From Auanema rhodensis (taxonomy: Eukaryota; Nematoda; Chromadorea; Rhabditida; Rhabditidae), in NCBI GenBank assembly GCA_964057225.1, contig OZ059898.1, positions 2,604,001 to 2,668,000 on the forward strand: a stretch of 64,000 bases of DNA. Reading direction: 5' to 3'. The position numbers and the translations under genes are program-made. Positions within the stretch are counted from its first letter, which is position 1; each line of letters opens with the position of its first letter. The notes beneath the pieces are model-generated. The model was not told where the DNA came from, made no database searches, and saw only the letters and a list, made by a program, of their open reading frames with translations. Below, one piece after another: positions 26,501-38,959 of the stretch.

Positions 26501-29500
26501 CCTCGATTTTCACCCTGAAGAATTAATTTTTTCGTTGAATAACATTGTCCATCGTCTTTGCCTTGAAAAATGGAATCTTAAAACATCTACTTTTTGCTAA
26601 ATTATTTTGAAATTTTTCGAAAAAATTTTTGTCAAAATGTTTTTGGAAGCAATGTTGAGTGTACATGGAAACTCAACATACACTAATGCATCATTTTTCA
26701 AACGATCATAACTAATTTTTGTATCAAGTGTTTCTCAATGTAATATAGTGCATTCGATGCGGATTTTTAAGCTGCGTCGATCTGTGTTATCAGATTTGCG
26801 CTAGCTTAAAAATGCACCGAGATATCAACTGATATAAGTTCACACTTATATCCTCGATTTTCACCCTGAAGAATTAATTTTTTCGTTGAATAACATTGTC
26901 CATCGTCTTTGCCTTGAAAAATGGAATCTAAAAACATCTACTTTTTGCTAAATTATTTTGAAATTTTTCGAAAAAATTTTTGTCAAAATGTTTTTGGAAG
27001 CAATGTTGAGTGTACATGGAAACTCAACATACACTAATGCATCATTTTTCTAACGATCATAACTAATTTTTGTATTAAGCTTTTCTCAATGTAGTATAGT
27101 GCATTCGATGCGGATTTTTAAGCTGCGTCGATCTGTGTTATCAGATTTGCGCTAGCTTAAAAATGCACCGAGATATCAACTGATATAAGTTCACACTTAT
27201 ATCCTCGATTTTCACCCTGAAGAATTAATTTTTTCGTTGAATAACATTGTCCATCGTCTTTGCCTTGAAAAATGGAATCTTAAAACATCTACTTTTTGCT
27301 AAATTATTTTGAAATTTTTCGAAAAAATTTTTGTCAAAATGTTTTTGGAAGCAATGTTGAGTGTACATGGAAACTCAACATACACTAATGCATCATTTTT
27401 CAAACGATCATAACTAATTTTTGTATCAAGTGTTTCTCAATGTAATATAGTGCATTCGATGCGGATTTTTAAGCTGCGTCGATCTGTGTTATCAGATTTG
27501 CGCTAGCTTAAAAATGCACCGAGATATCAACTGATATAAGTTCACACTTATATCCTCGATTTTCACCCTGAAGAATTAATTTTTTCGTTGAATAACATTG
27601 TCCATCGTCTTTGCCTTGAAAAATGGAATCTAAAAACATCTACTTTTTGCTAAATTATTTTGAAATTTTTCGAAACAATTTTTGTCAAAATGTTTTTGGA
27701 AGCAATGTTGAGTGTACATGGAAACTCAACATACACTAATGCATCATTTTTCAAACGGTCATAACTAATTCTTGTATCAAGCGTTTCTTAATGTAGTATA
27801 GTGCATTCGATCCGGATTTTTAAGCTGCGTCAATCTGTGTTATCAGATTTGCGCTAGCTTAAAAATGCACCGAGATATCAACTGATATAAGTTCACACTT
27901 ATATCCTCGATTTTCACCCTGAAGAATTAATTTTTTCGTTGAATAACATTGTCCATCGTCTTTGCCTTGAAAAATGGAATCTAAAAACATCTACTTTTTG
28001 CTAAATTATTTTGAAATTTTTCGAAACAATTTTTGTCAAAATGTTTTTGGAAGCAATGTTGAGTATACATGGAAACTCAACATACACTAATGCATCATTT
28101 TTCTAACGATCATAACTAATTTTTGTATTAAGCTTTTCTCAATGTAGTATAGTGCATTCGATGCAGATTTTTAAGCTGCGTCGATCTGTGTTATCAGATT
28201 TGCGCTAGCTTAAAAATGCACCGAGATATCAACTGATATAAGTTCACACTTATATCCTCGATTTTCACCCTGAAGAATTAATTTTTTCGTTGAATAACAT
28301 TGTCCATCGTCTTTGCCTTGAAAAATCGAATCTAAAAACATCTACTTTTTGCTAAATTATTCTGAAATTTTTCGAAACAATTTTTGTCAAAATGTTTTTG
28401 GAAGCAATGTTAAGTGTACATGGAAACTCAACATACACTAATGCATCATTTTTCAAACGATCATAACTAATTTTTGTATCAAGCGTTTCTTAATGTAGTA
28501 TAGTGCATTCGATGCGGATTTTTAAGCTGCGTCGATCTGTGTTATCAGATTTGCGCTAGCTTAAAAATGCACCGAGATATCAACTGATATAAGTTCACAC
28601 TTATATCCTCGATTTTCACCCTGAAGAAATAATTTTTTCGTTGAATAACATTGTCCATCGTCTTTGCCTTGAAAAAAGGAATCTAAAAACATTTAATTTT
28701 TGCTGAATTATTTTGAAATTTTTCGAAAAAATTTTTGTCAAAATGTTTTTGGAAGCAATGTTGAGTGTACATGGAAACTCAACATACACTAATGCATCAT
28801 TTTTCAAACGATCATAACTAATTTTTGTATCAAGCGTTTTTCAATGTAGTATAGTGCATTCGATGCGGATTTTTAAGCTGCGTCGATCTGTGTTATCAGA
28901 TTTGCGCTAGCTTAAAAATGCACCGAGATATCAACTGATATAAAATCACACTTATATCCTCGATTTTCACCCTGAAGAAATAATTTTTTCGTTGAATATT
29001 ATTGTCCATCGTCTTTGACTTGAAAAAAGGAATCTAAAAACATCTACTTTTTGCTAAATTATTTTGAAATTTTTCGAAAAAATTTTTGTCAAAATGTTTT
29101 TGGAAGCAATGTTGAGTGTACATGGAAACTCAACATACACTAATGCATCATTTTTCAAACGATCATAACTAATTTTTGTATCAAGCGTTTCTCAATGTAG
29201 TATAGTGCATTCGATGCGGATTTTTAAGCTGCGTCGATCTGTGTTATCAGATTTGCGCTAGCTTAAAAATGCACCGAGATATCAACTGATATAAGTTCAC
29301 ACTTATATCCTCGATTTTCACCCTGAAGAAATAATTTTTTCGTTGAATAACATTGTCAATCGTCTTTGCCTTGAAAAAAGGAATCTAAAAACATCTACTT
29401 TTTGCTAAATTATTTTGAAATTTTTCGAAAAAATTTTTGTCAAAATGTTTTTGGAAGCAATGTTGAGTGTACATGGAAACTCAACATACACTAATGCATC

Positions 29501-30886
29501 ATTTTTCTAACGATCATAACTAATTTTTGTATTAAGCTTTTCTCAATGTAGTATAGTGCATTCGATGCGGATTTTTAAGCTGCGTCGATCTGTGTTATCA
29601 GATTTGCGCTAGCTTAAAAATGCACCGAGATATCAACTGATATAAGTTCACACTTATATCCTCGATTTTCACCCTGAAGAATTAATTTTTTCGTTGAATA
29701 ACATTGTCCATCGTCTTTGCCTTGAAAAATGGAATCTTAAAACATCTACTTTTTGCTAAATTACTTTGAAATTTTTCGAAAAAATTTTTGTCAAAATGTT
29801 TTTGGAAGCAATGTTGAGTGTACATGGAAACTCAACATACACTAATGCATCATTTTTCAAACGATCATAACTAATTTTTGTATCAAGTGTTTCTCAATGT
29901 AATATAGTGCATTCGATGCGGATTTTTAAGCTGCGTCGATCTGTGTTATCAGATTTGCGCTAGCTTAAAAATGCACCGAGATATCAACTGATATAAGTTC
30001 ACACTTATATCCTCGATTTTCACCCTGAAGAATTAATTTTTTCGTTGAAAAACATTGTCCATCGTCTTTGCCTTGAAAAATGGAATCTAAAAACATCTAC
30101 TTTTTGCTAAATTATTTTGAAATTTTTCGAAACAATTTTTGTCAAAATTTTTTGGAAGCAATGTTGAGTGTACATGGAAACTCAACATACACTAATGCAT
30201 CATTTTTCAAACGGTCATAACTAATTCTTGTATCAAGCGTTTCTTAATGTAGTATAGTGCATTCGATCCGGATTTTTAAGCTGCGTCAATCTGTGTTATC
30301 AGATTTGCGCTAGCTTAAAAATGCACCGAGATATCAACTGATATAAGTTCACACTTATATCCTCGATTTTCACCCTGAAGAAATAATTTTTTCGTTGAAT
30401 AACATTGTCCATCGTCTTTGCCTTGAAAAAAGGAATCTAAAAACATCTACTTTTCGCTAAATTATTTTGAAATTTTTCGAAAAAATTTTTGTCAAAATGT
30501 TTTTGGAAGCAATGTTGAGTGTACATGGAAACTCAACATACACTAATGCATCATTTTTCTAACGATCATAACTAATTTTTGTATTAAGCTTTTCTCAATG
30601 TAGTATAGTGCATTCGATGCGGATTTTTGAGCTGCGTCGATCTGTGTTATCAGATTTGCGCTAGCTTAAAAATGCACCGAGATATCAACTGATATAAGTT
30701 CACACTTATATCCTCGATTTTCACCCTGAAGAATTAATTTTTTCGTTGAATAACATTGTCCATCGTCTTTGCCTTGAAAAATGGAATTTTAAAACATCTA
30801 CTTTTTGCTAAATTATTTTGAAATTTGTCGAAAAAATTTTTGTCAAAATGTTTTTGGAAGCAATGTTGAGTGTACATGGAAACTCA
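23517..30886. repeat. 21-monomer higher-order unit, copy 2 (7,370 bp), adjacent direct duplicate
   Basis: Every private mark of copy 1 is found here at +7370, including the single-base deletion (near 30143) and GAGTATACAT (monomer 27729). I saw differences only near the right end. There the last monomer reads AAATTTGTCG with A299, against AAATTTTTCG with C299 in copy 1. The near-identity implies a very recent unequal crossover, or an assembly duplication; the sequence alone cannot separate these. The junction lies in or near the tail of the monomer at 23166. Confidence 0.88.
30143..30155. repeat. Same single-base deletion, inherited by duplication
   Basis: CAAAATTTTTTGG again, exactly 7,370 bases after the first instance. 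Both copies also share GAAAAACATT in place of GAATAACATT earlier in the same monomer. The shared pair of rare changes shows common descent rather than independent mutation. Confidence 0.9.
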
Positions 30887-33800
30887 ACATACACTAATGC
30901 ATCATTTTTCAAACGATCATAACTAATTTTTGTATCAAGTGTTTCTCAATGTAATATAGTGCATTCGATGCGGATTTTTAAGCTGCGTCGATCTGTGTTA
31001 TCAGATTTGCGCTAGCTTAAAAATGCACCGAGATATCAACTGATATAAGTTCACACTTATATCCTCGATTTTCACCCTGAAGAATTAATTTTTTCGTTGA
31101 ATAACATTGTCCATCGTCTTTGCCTTGAAAAATGGAATCTAAAAACATCTACTTTTTGCTAAATTATTTTGAAATTTTTCGAAAAAATTTTTGTCAAAAT
31201 GTTTTTGGAAGCAATGTTGAGTGTACATGGAAACTCAACATACACTAATGCATCATTTTTCAAACGATCATAACTAATTTTTGTATTAAGCGTTTCTCAA
31301 TGTAGTATAGTGCATTCGATGCGGATTTTTAAGCTGCGTCGATCTGTGTTATCAGATTTGCGCTAGCTTAAAAATGCACCGAGATATCAACTGATATAAG
31401 TTCACACTTATATCCTCGATTTTCACCCTGAAGAAATAATTTTTTCGTTGAATAACATTGTCCATCGTCTTTGCCTTGAAAAATGGAATCTAAAAACATC
31501 TACTTTTCGCTAAATTATTTTGAAATTTTTCGAAAAAATTTTTGTCAAAATGTTTTTGGAAGCAATGTTGAGTGTACATGGAAACTCAACATACACTAAT
31601 GCATCATTTTTCTAACGATCATAACTAATTTTTGTATTAAGCTTTTCTCAATGTAGTATAGTGCATTCGATGCGAATTTTTAAGCTGCGTCGATCTGTGT
31701 TATCAGATTTGCGCTAGCTTAAAAATGCACCGAGATATCAACTGATATAAGTTCACACTTATATCCTCGATTTTCACCCTGAAGAATTAATTTTTTCGTT
31801 GAATAACATTGTCCATCGTCTTTGCCTTGAAAAATGGAATCTTAAAACATCTACTTTTTGCTAAATTATTTTGAAATTTTTCGAAAAAATTTTTGTCAAA
31901 ATGTTTTTGGAAGCAATGTTGAGTGTACATGGAAACTCAACATACACTAATGCATCATTTTTCAAACGATCATAACTAATTTTTGTATCAAGTGTTTCTC
32001 AATGTAATATAGTGCATTCGATGCGGATTTTTAAGCTGCGTCGATCTGTGTTATCAGATTTGCGCTAGCTTAAAAATGCACCGAGATATCAACTGATATA
32101 AGTTCACACTTATATCCTCGATTTTCACCCTGAAGAATTAATTTTTTCGTTGAATAACATTGTCCATCGTCTTTGCCTTGAAAAATCGAATCTAAAAACA
32201 TCTACTTTTTGCTAAATTATTTTGAAATTTTTCGAAAAAATTTTTGTCAAAATGTTTTTGGAAGCAATGTTGAGTGTACATGGAAACTCAACATACACTA
32301 ATGCATCATTTTTCCAACGATCATAACTAATTTTTGTATTAAGCTTTTCTCAATGTAGTATAGTGCATTCGATGCGAATTTTTAAGCTGCGTCGATCTGT
32401 GTTATCAGATTTGCGCTAGCTTAAAAATGCACCGAGATATCAACTGATATAAGTTCACACTTATATCCTCGATTTTCACCCTGAAGAATTAATTTTTTCG
32501 TTGAATAACATTGTCCATCGTCTTTGCCTTGAAAAATGGAATCTTAAAACATCTACTTTTTGCTAAATTATTTTGAAATTTTTCGAAAAAATTTTTGTCA
32601 AAATGTTTTTGGAAGCAATGTTGAGTGTACATGGAAACTCAACATACACTAATGCATCATTTTTCTAACGATCATAACTAATTTTTGTATTAAGCTTTTC
32701 TCAATGTAGTATAGTGCATTCGATGCGAATTTTTAAGCTGCGTCGATCTGTGTTATCAGATTTGCGCTAGCTTAAAAATGCACCGAGATATCAACTGATA
32801 TAAGTTCACACTTATATCCTCGATTTTCACCCTGAAGAATTAATTTTTTCGTTGAATAACATTGTCCATCGTCTTTGCCTTGAAAAATGGAATCTTAAAA
32901 CATCTACTTTTTGCTAAATTATTTTGAAATTTTTCGAAAAAATTTTTGTCAAAATGTTTTTGGAAGCAATGTTGAGTGTACATGGAAACTCAACATACAC
33001 TAATGCATCATTTTTCAAACGATCATAACTAATTTTTGTATCAAGTGTTTCTCAATGTAATATAGTGCATTCGATGTGGATTTTTAAGCTGCGTCGATCT
33101 GTGTTATCAGATTTGCGCTAGCTTAAAAATGCACCGAGATATCAACTGATATAAGTTCACACTTATATCCTCGATTTTCACCCTGAAGAATTAATTTTTT
33201 CGTTGAATAACATTGTCCATCGTCTTTGCCTTGAAAAATGGAATCTAAAAACATCTACTTTTTGCTAAATTATTTTGAAATTTTTCGAAACAATTTTTGT
33301 CAAAATGTTTTTGGAAGCAATGTTGAGTGTACATGGAAACTCAACATACACTAATGCATCATTTTTCAAACGATCATAACTAATTTTTGTATTAAGCGTT
33401 TCTCAATGTAGTATAGTGCATTCGATGCGGATTTTTAAGCTGCGTCGATCTGTGTTATCAGATTTGCGCTAGCTTAAAAATGCACCGAGATATCAACTGA
33501 TATAAGTTCACACTTATATCCTCGATTTTCACCCTGAAGAAATAATTTTTTCGTTGAATAACATTGTCCATCGTCTTTGCCTTGAAAAAAGGAATCTAAA
33601 AACATCTACTTTTTGCTAAATTATTTTGAAATTTTTCGAAAAAATTTTTGTCAAAATGTTTTTGGAAGCAATGTTGAGTGTACATGGAAACTCAACATAC
33701 ACTAATGCATCATTTTTCTAACGATCATAACTAATTTTTGTATTAAGCTTTTCTCAATGTAGTATAGTGCATTCGATGCGAATTTTTAAGCTGCGTCGAT

Positions 33801-36800
33801 CTGTGTTATCAGATTTGCGCTAGCTTAAAAATGCACCGAGATATCAACTGATATAAGTTCACACTTATATCTTCGATTTTCACCCTGAAGAATTAATTTT
33901 TTCGTTGAATAACATTGTCCATCGTCTTTGCCTTGAAAAATGGAATCTTAAAACATCTACTTTTTGCTAAATTATTTTGAAATTTTTCGAAAAAATTTTT
34001 GTCAAAATGTTTTTGGAAGCAATGTTGAGTGTACATGGAAACTCAACATACACTAATGCATCATTTTTCAAACGATCATAACTAATTTTTGTATCAAGTG
34101 TTTCTCAATGTAATATAGTGCATTCGATGCGGATTTTTAAGCTGCGTCGATCTGTGTTATCAGATTTGCGCTAGCTTAAAAATGCACCGAGATATCAACT
34201 GATATAAGTTCACACTTATATCCTCGATTTTCACCCTGAAGAATTAATTTTTTCGTTGAATAACATTGTCCATCGTCTTTGCCTTGAAAAATGGAATCTA
34301 AAAACATCTACTTTTTGCTAAATTATTTTGAAATTTTTCGAAACAATTTTTGTCAAAATGTTTTTGGAAGCAATGTTGAGTGTACATGGAAACTCAACAT
34401 ACACTAATGCATCATTTTTCTAACGATCATAACTAATTTTTGTATTAAGCTTTTCTCAATGTAGTATAGTGCATTCGATGCGAATTTTTAAGCTGCGTCG
34501 ATCTGTGTTATCAGATTTGCGCTAGCTTAAAAATGCACCGAGATATCAACTGATATAAGTTCACACTTATATCCTCGATTTTCACCCTGAAGAATTAATT
34601 TTTTCGTTGAATAACATTGTCCATCGTCTTTGCCTTGAAAAATGGAATCTTAAAACATCTACTTTTTGCTAAATTATTTTGAAATTTTTCGAAAAAATTT
34701 TTGTCAAAATGTTTTTGGAAGCAATGTTGAGTGTACATGGAAACTCAACATACACTAATGCATCATTTTTCAAACGATCATAACTAATTTTTGTATCAAG
34801 TGTTTCTCAATGTAATATAGTGCATTCGATGCGGATTTTTAAGCTGCGTCGATCTGTGTTATCAGATTTGCGCTAGCTTAAAAATGCACCGAGATATCAA
34901 CTGATATAAGTTCACACTTATATCCTCGATTTTCACCCTGAAGAATTAATTTTTTCGTTGAATAACATTGTCCATCGTCTTTGCCTTGAAAAATGGAATC
35001 TAAAAACATCTACTTTTTGCTAAATTATTTTGAAATTTTTCGAAACAATTTTTGTCAAAATGTTTTTGGAAGCAATGTTGAGTGTACATGGAAACTCAAC
35101 ATACACTAATGCATCATTTTTCAAACGATCATAACTAATTTTTGTATCAAGCGTTTCTTAATGTAGTATAGTGCATTCAATCCGGATTTTTAAGCTGCGT
35201 CAATCTGTGTTATCAGATTTGCGCTAGCTTAAAAATGCACCGAGATATCAACTGATATAAGTTCACACTTATATCCTCGATTTTCACCCTGAAGAAATAA
35301 TTTTTTCGTTGAATAACATTGTCCATCGTCTTTGCCTTGAAAAAAGGAATCTAAAAACATCTACTTTTTGCTAAATTATTTTGAAATTTTTCGAAAAAAT
35401 TTTTGTCAAAATGTTTTTGGAAGCAATGTTGAGTGTACATGGAAACTCAACATACACTAATGCATCATTTTTCTAACGATCATAACTAATTTTTGTATTA
35501 AGCTTTTCTCAATGTAGTATAGTGCATTCGATGCGAATTTTTAAGCTGCGTCGATCTGTGTTATCAGATTTGCGCTAGCTTAAAAATGCACCGAGATATC
35601 AACTGATATAAGTTCACACTTATATCCTCGATTTTCACCCTGAAGAATTAATTTTTTCGTTGAATAACATTGTCCATCGTCTTTGCCTTGAAAAATGGAA
35701 TCTTAAAACATCTACTTTTTGCTAAATTATTTTGAAATTTTTCGAAAAAATTTTTGTCAAAATGTTTTTGGAAGCAATGTTGAGTGTACATGGAAACTCA
35801 ACATACACTAATGCATCATTTTTCAAACGATCATAACTAATTTTTGTATCAAGTGTTTCTCAATGTAATATAGTGCATTCGATGCGGATTTTTAAGCTGC
35901 GTCGATCTGTGTTATCAGATTTGCGCTAGCTTAAAAATGCACCGAGATATCAACTGATATAAGTTCACACTTATATCCTCGATTTTCACCCTGAAGAATT
36001 AATTTTTTCGTTGAATAACATTGTCCATCGTCTTTGCCTTGAAAAATGGAATCTAAAAACATCTACTTTTTGCTAAATTATTTTGAAATTTTTCGAAACA
36101 ATTTTTGTCAAAATGTTTTTGGAAGCAATGTTGAGTGTACATGGAAACTCAACATACACTAATGCATCATTTTTCAAACGATCATAACTAATTTTTGTAT
36201 CAAGCGTTTCTTAATGTAGTATAGTGCATTCAATCCGGATTTTTAAGCTGCGTCAATCTGTGTTATCAGATTTGCGCTAGCTTAAAAATGCACCGAGATA
36301 TCAACTGATATAAGTTCACACTTATATCCTCGATTTTCACCCTGAAGAAATAATTTTTTCGTTGAATAACATTGTCCATCGTCTTTGCCTTGAAAAAAGG
36401 AATCTAAAAACATCTACTTTTTGCTAAATTATTTTGAAATTTTTCGAAAAAATTTTTGTCAAAATGTTTTTGGAAGCAATGTTGAGTGTACATGGAAACT
36501 CAACATACACTAATGCATCATTTTTCTAACGATCATAACTAATTTTTGTATTAAGCTTTTCTCAATGTAGTATAGTGCATTCGATGCGAATTTTTAAGCT
36601 GCGTCGATCTGTGTTATCAGATTTGCGCTAGCTTAAAAATGCACCGAGATATCAACTGATATAAGTTCACACTTATATCCTCGATTTTCACCCTGAAGAA
36701 TTAATTTTTTCGTTGAATAACATTGTCCATCGTCTCTGCCTTGAAAAATGGAATCTTAAAACATCTACTTTTTGCTAAATTATTTTGAAATTTTTCGAAA

Positions 36801-37555
36801 AAATTTTTGTCAAAATGTTTTTGGAAGCAATGTTGAGTGTACATGGAAACTCAACATACACTAATGCATCATTTTTCAAACGATCATAACTAATTTTTGT
36901 ATCAAGTGTTTCTCAATGTAATATAGTGCATTCGATGCGAATTTTTAAGCTGCGTCGATCTGTGTTATCAGATTTGCGCTAGCTTAAAAATGCACCGAGA
37001 TATCAACTGATATAAGTTCACACTTATATCCTCGATTTTCACCCTGAAGAATTAATTTTTTCGTTGAATAACATTGTCCATCGTCTTTGCCTTGAAAAAT
37101 GGAATCTTAAAACATCTACTTTTTGCTAAATTATTTTGAAATTTTTCGAAAAAATTTTTGTCAAAATGTTTTTGGAAGCAATGTTGAGTGTACATGGAAA
37201 CTCAACATACACTAATGCATCATTTTTCAAACGATCATAACTAATTTTTGTATCAAGCGTTTTTCAATGTAGTATAGTGCATTCGATGCGGATTTTTAAG
37301 CTGCGTCGATCTGTGTTATCAGATTTGCGCTAGCTTAAAAATGCACCGAGATATCAACTGATATAAGTTCACACTTATATCCTCGATTTTCACCCTGAAG
37401 AATTAATTTTTTCGTTGAATAACATTGTCCATCGTCTTTGCCTTGAAAAATGGAATCTAAAAACATCTACTTTTTGCTAAATTATTTTGAAATTTTTCGA
37501 AACAATTTTTGTCAAAATGTTTTTGGAAGCAATGTTGAGTGTACATGGAAACTCA
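30887..37555. repeat. A / L' / N2 mixed block, resolving into a 3-monomer unit (1,053 bp)
   Basis: Nineteen monomers. It starts with A and L' (T25, T50, T55, GATGCGA) in irregular order. From 34397 it settles into L'-A-N2 repeats: L' at 34397, 35450 and 36503; A at 34748 and 35801; N2 (CAATCCGG, GTCAATC) at 35099 and 36152. The monomer at 36854 begins as A but carries the L' mark GATGCGA and an L' tail, so it is chimeric. The one at 32291 has a private TTTTTCCAACGA. Confidence 0.75.
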
Positions 37556-38959
37556 ACATACACTAATGCATCATTTTTCAAACGGTCATAACTAATTTTT
37601 GTATCAAGCGTTTCTTAATGTAGTATAGTGCATTCGATCCGGATTTTTAAGCTGCGTCAATCTGTGTTATCAGATTTGCGCTAGCTTAAAAATGCACCGA
37701 GATATCAACTGATATAAGTTCACACTTATATCCTCGATTTTCACCCTGAAGAAATAATTTTTTCGTTGAATAACATTGTCCATCGTCTTTGCCTTGAAAA
37801 AAGGAATCTAAAAACATCTACTTTTTGCTAAATTATTTTGAAAGTTTTCGAAAAAATTTTTGTCAAAATGTTTTTGGAAGCAATGTTGAGTGTACATGGA
37901 AACTCAACATACACTAATGCATCATTTTTCTAACGATCATAACTAATTTTTGTATTAAGCTTTTCTCAATGTAGTATAGTGCTTTCGATGCGGATTTTTA
38001 AGCTGCGTCGATCTGTGTTATCAGATTTGCGCTAGCTTAAAAATGCACCGAGATATCAACTGATATAAGTTCACACTTATATCCTCGATTTTCACCCTGA
38101 AGAATTAATTTTTTCGTTGAATAACATTGTCCATCGTCTTTGCCTTGAAAAATGGAATCTTAAAACATCTACTTTTTGCTAAATTATTTTGAAATTTTTC
38201 GAAAAAATTTTTGTCAAAATGTTTTTGGAAGCAATGTTGAGTGTACATGGAAACTCAACATACACTAATGCATCATTTTTCAAACGATCATAACTAATTT
38301 TTGTATCAAGTGTTTCTCAATGTAATATAGTGCATTCGATGCGGATTGTTAAGCTGCGTCGATCTGTGTTATCAGATTTGCGCTAGCTTAAAAATGCACC
38401 GAGATATCAACTGATATAAGTTCACACTTATATCCTCGATTTTCACCCTGAAGAATTAATTTTTTCGTTGAATAACATTGTCCATCGTCTTTGCCTTGAA
38501 AAATGGAATCTAAAAACATCTACTTTTTGCTAAATTATTTTGAAATTTTTCGAAACAATTTTTGTCAAAATGTTTTTGGAAGCAATGTTGAGTGTACATG
38601 GAAACTCAACATACACTAATGCATCATTTTTCAAACGGTCATAACTAATTTTTGTATCAAGCGTTTCTTAATGTAGTATAGTGCATTCGATCCGGATTTT
38701 TAAGCTGCGTCGATCTGTGTTATCAGATTTGCGCTAGCTTAAAAATGCACCGAGATATCAACTGATATAAGTTCACACTTATATCCTCGATTTTCACCCT
38801 GAAGAATTAATTTTTTTGTTGAATAACATTGTCCATCGTCTTTGCCTTGAAAAATGGAATCTAAAAACATCTACTTTTTGCTAAATTATTTTGAAATTTT
38901 TCGAAAAAATTTTTGTCAAAATGTTTTTGGAAGCAATGTTGAGTGTACATGGAAACTCA
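37556..38959. repeat. Four-monomer linker (N3, L, A, P) shared with distant parts of the array
   Basis: Rare marks are GAAAGTTTTCG (37556), GTGCTTTCG (37907) and GGATTGTTAAG (38258). The fourth monomer (38609, P) has G30 and GATCCGG but G104 and a seven-T run ahead of GTTG. The first three marks recur together at 51947-52999 and 55106-56158, and P-like monomers recur at 56510 and 57212. These places therefore share a recent ancestor although they are 14-18 kb apart. Confidence 0.75.

Noticed and set aside
28616-28807. Second, identical 63-codon open reading frame on the minus strand
   Set aside because: It is the copy of the first at +7370, produced by the 21-monomer duplication, not evidence of selection on a protein.
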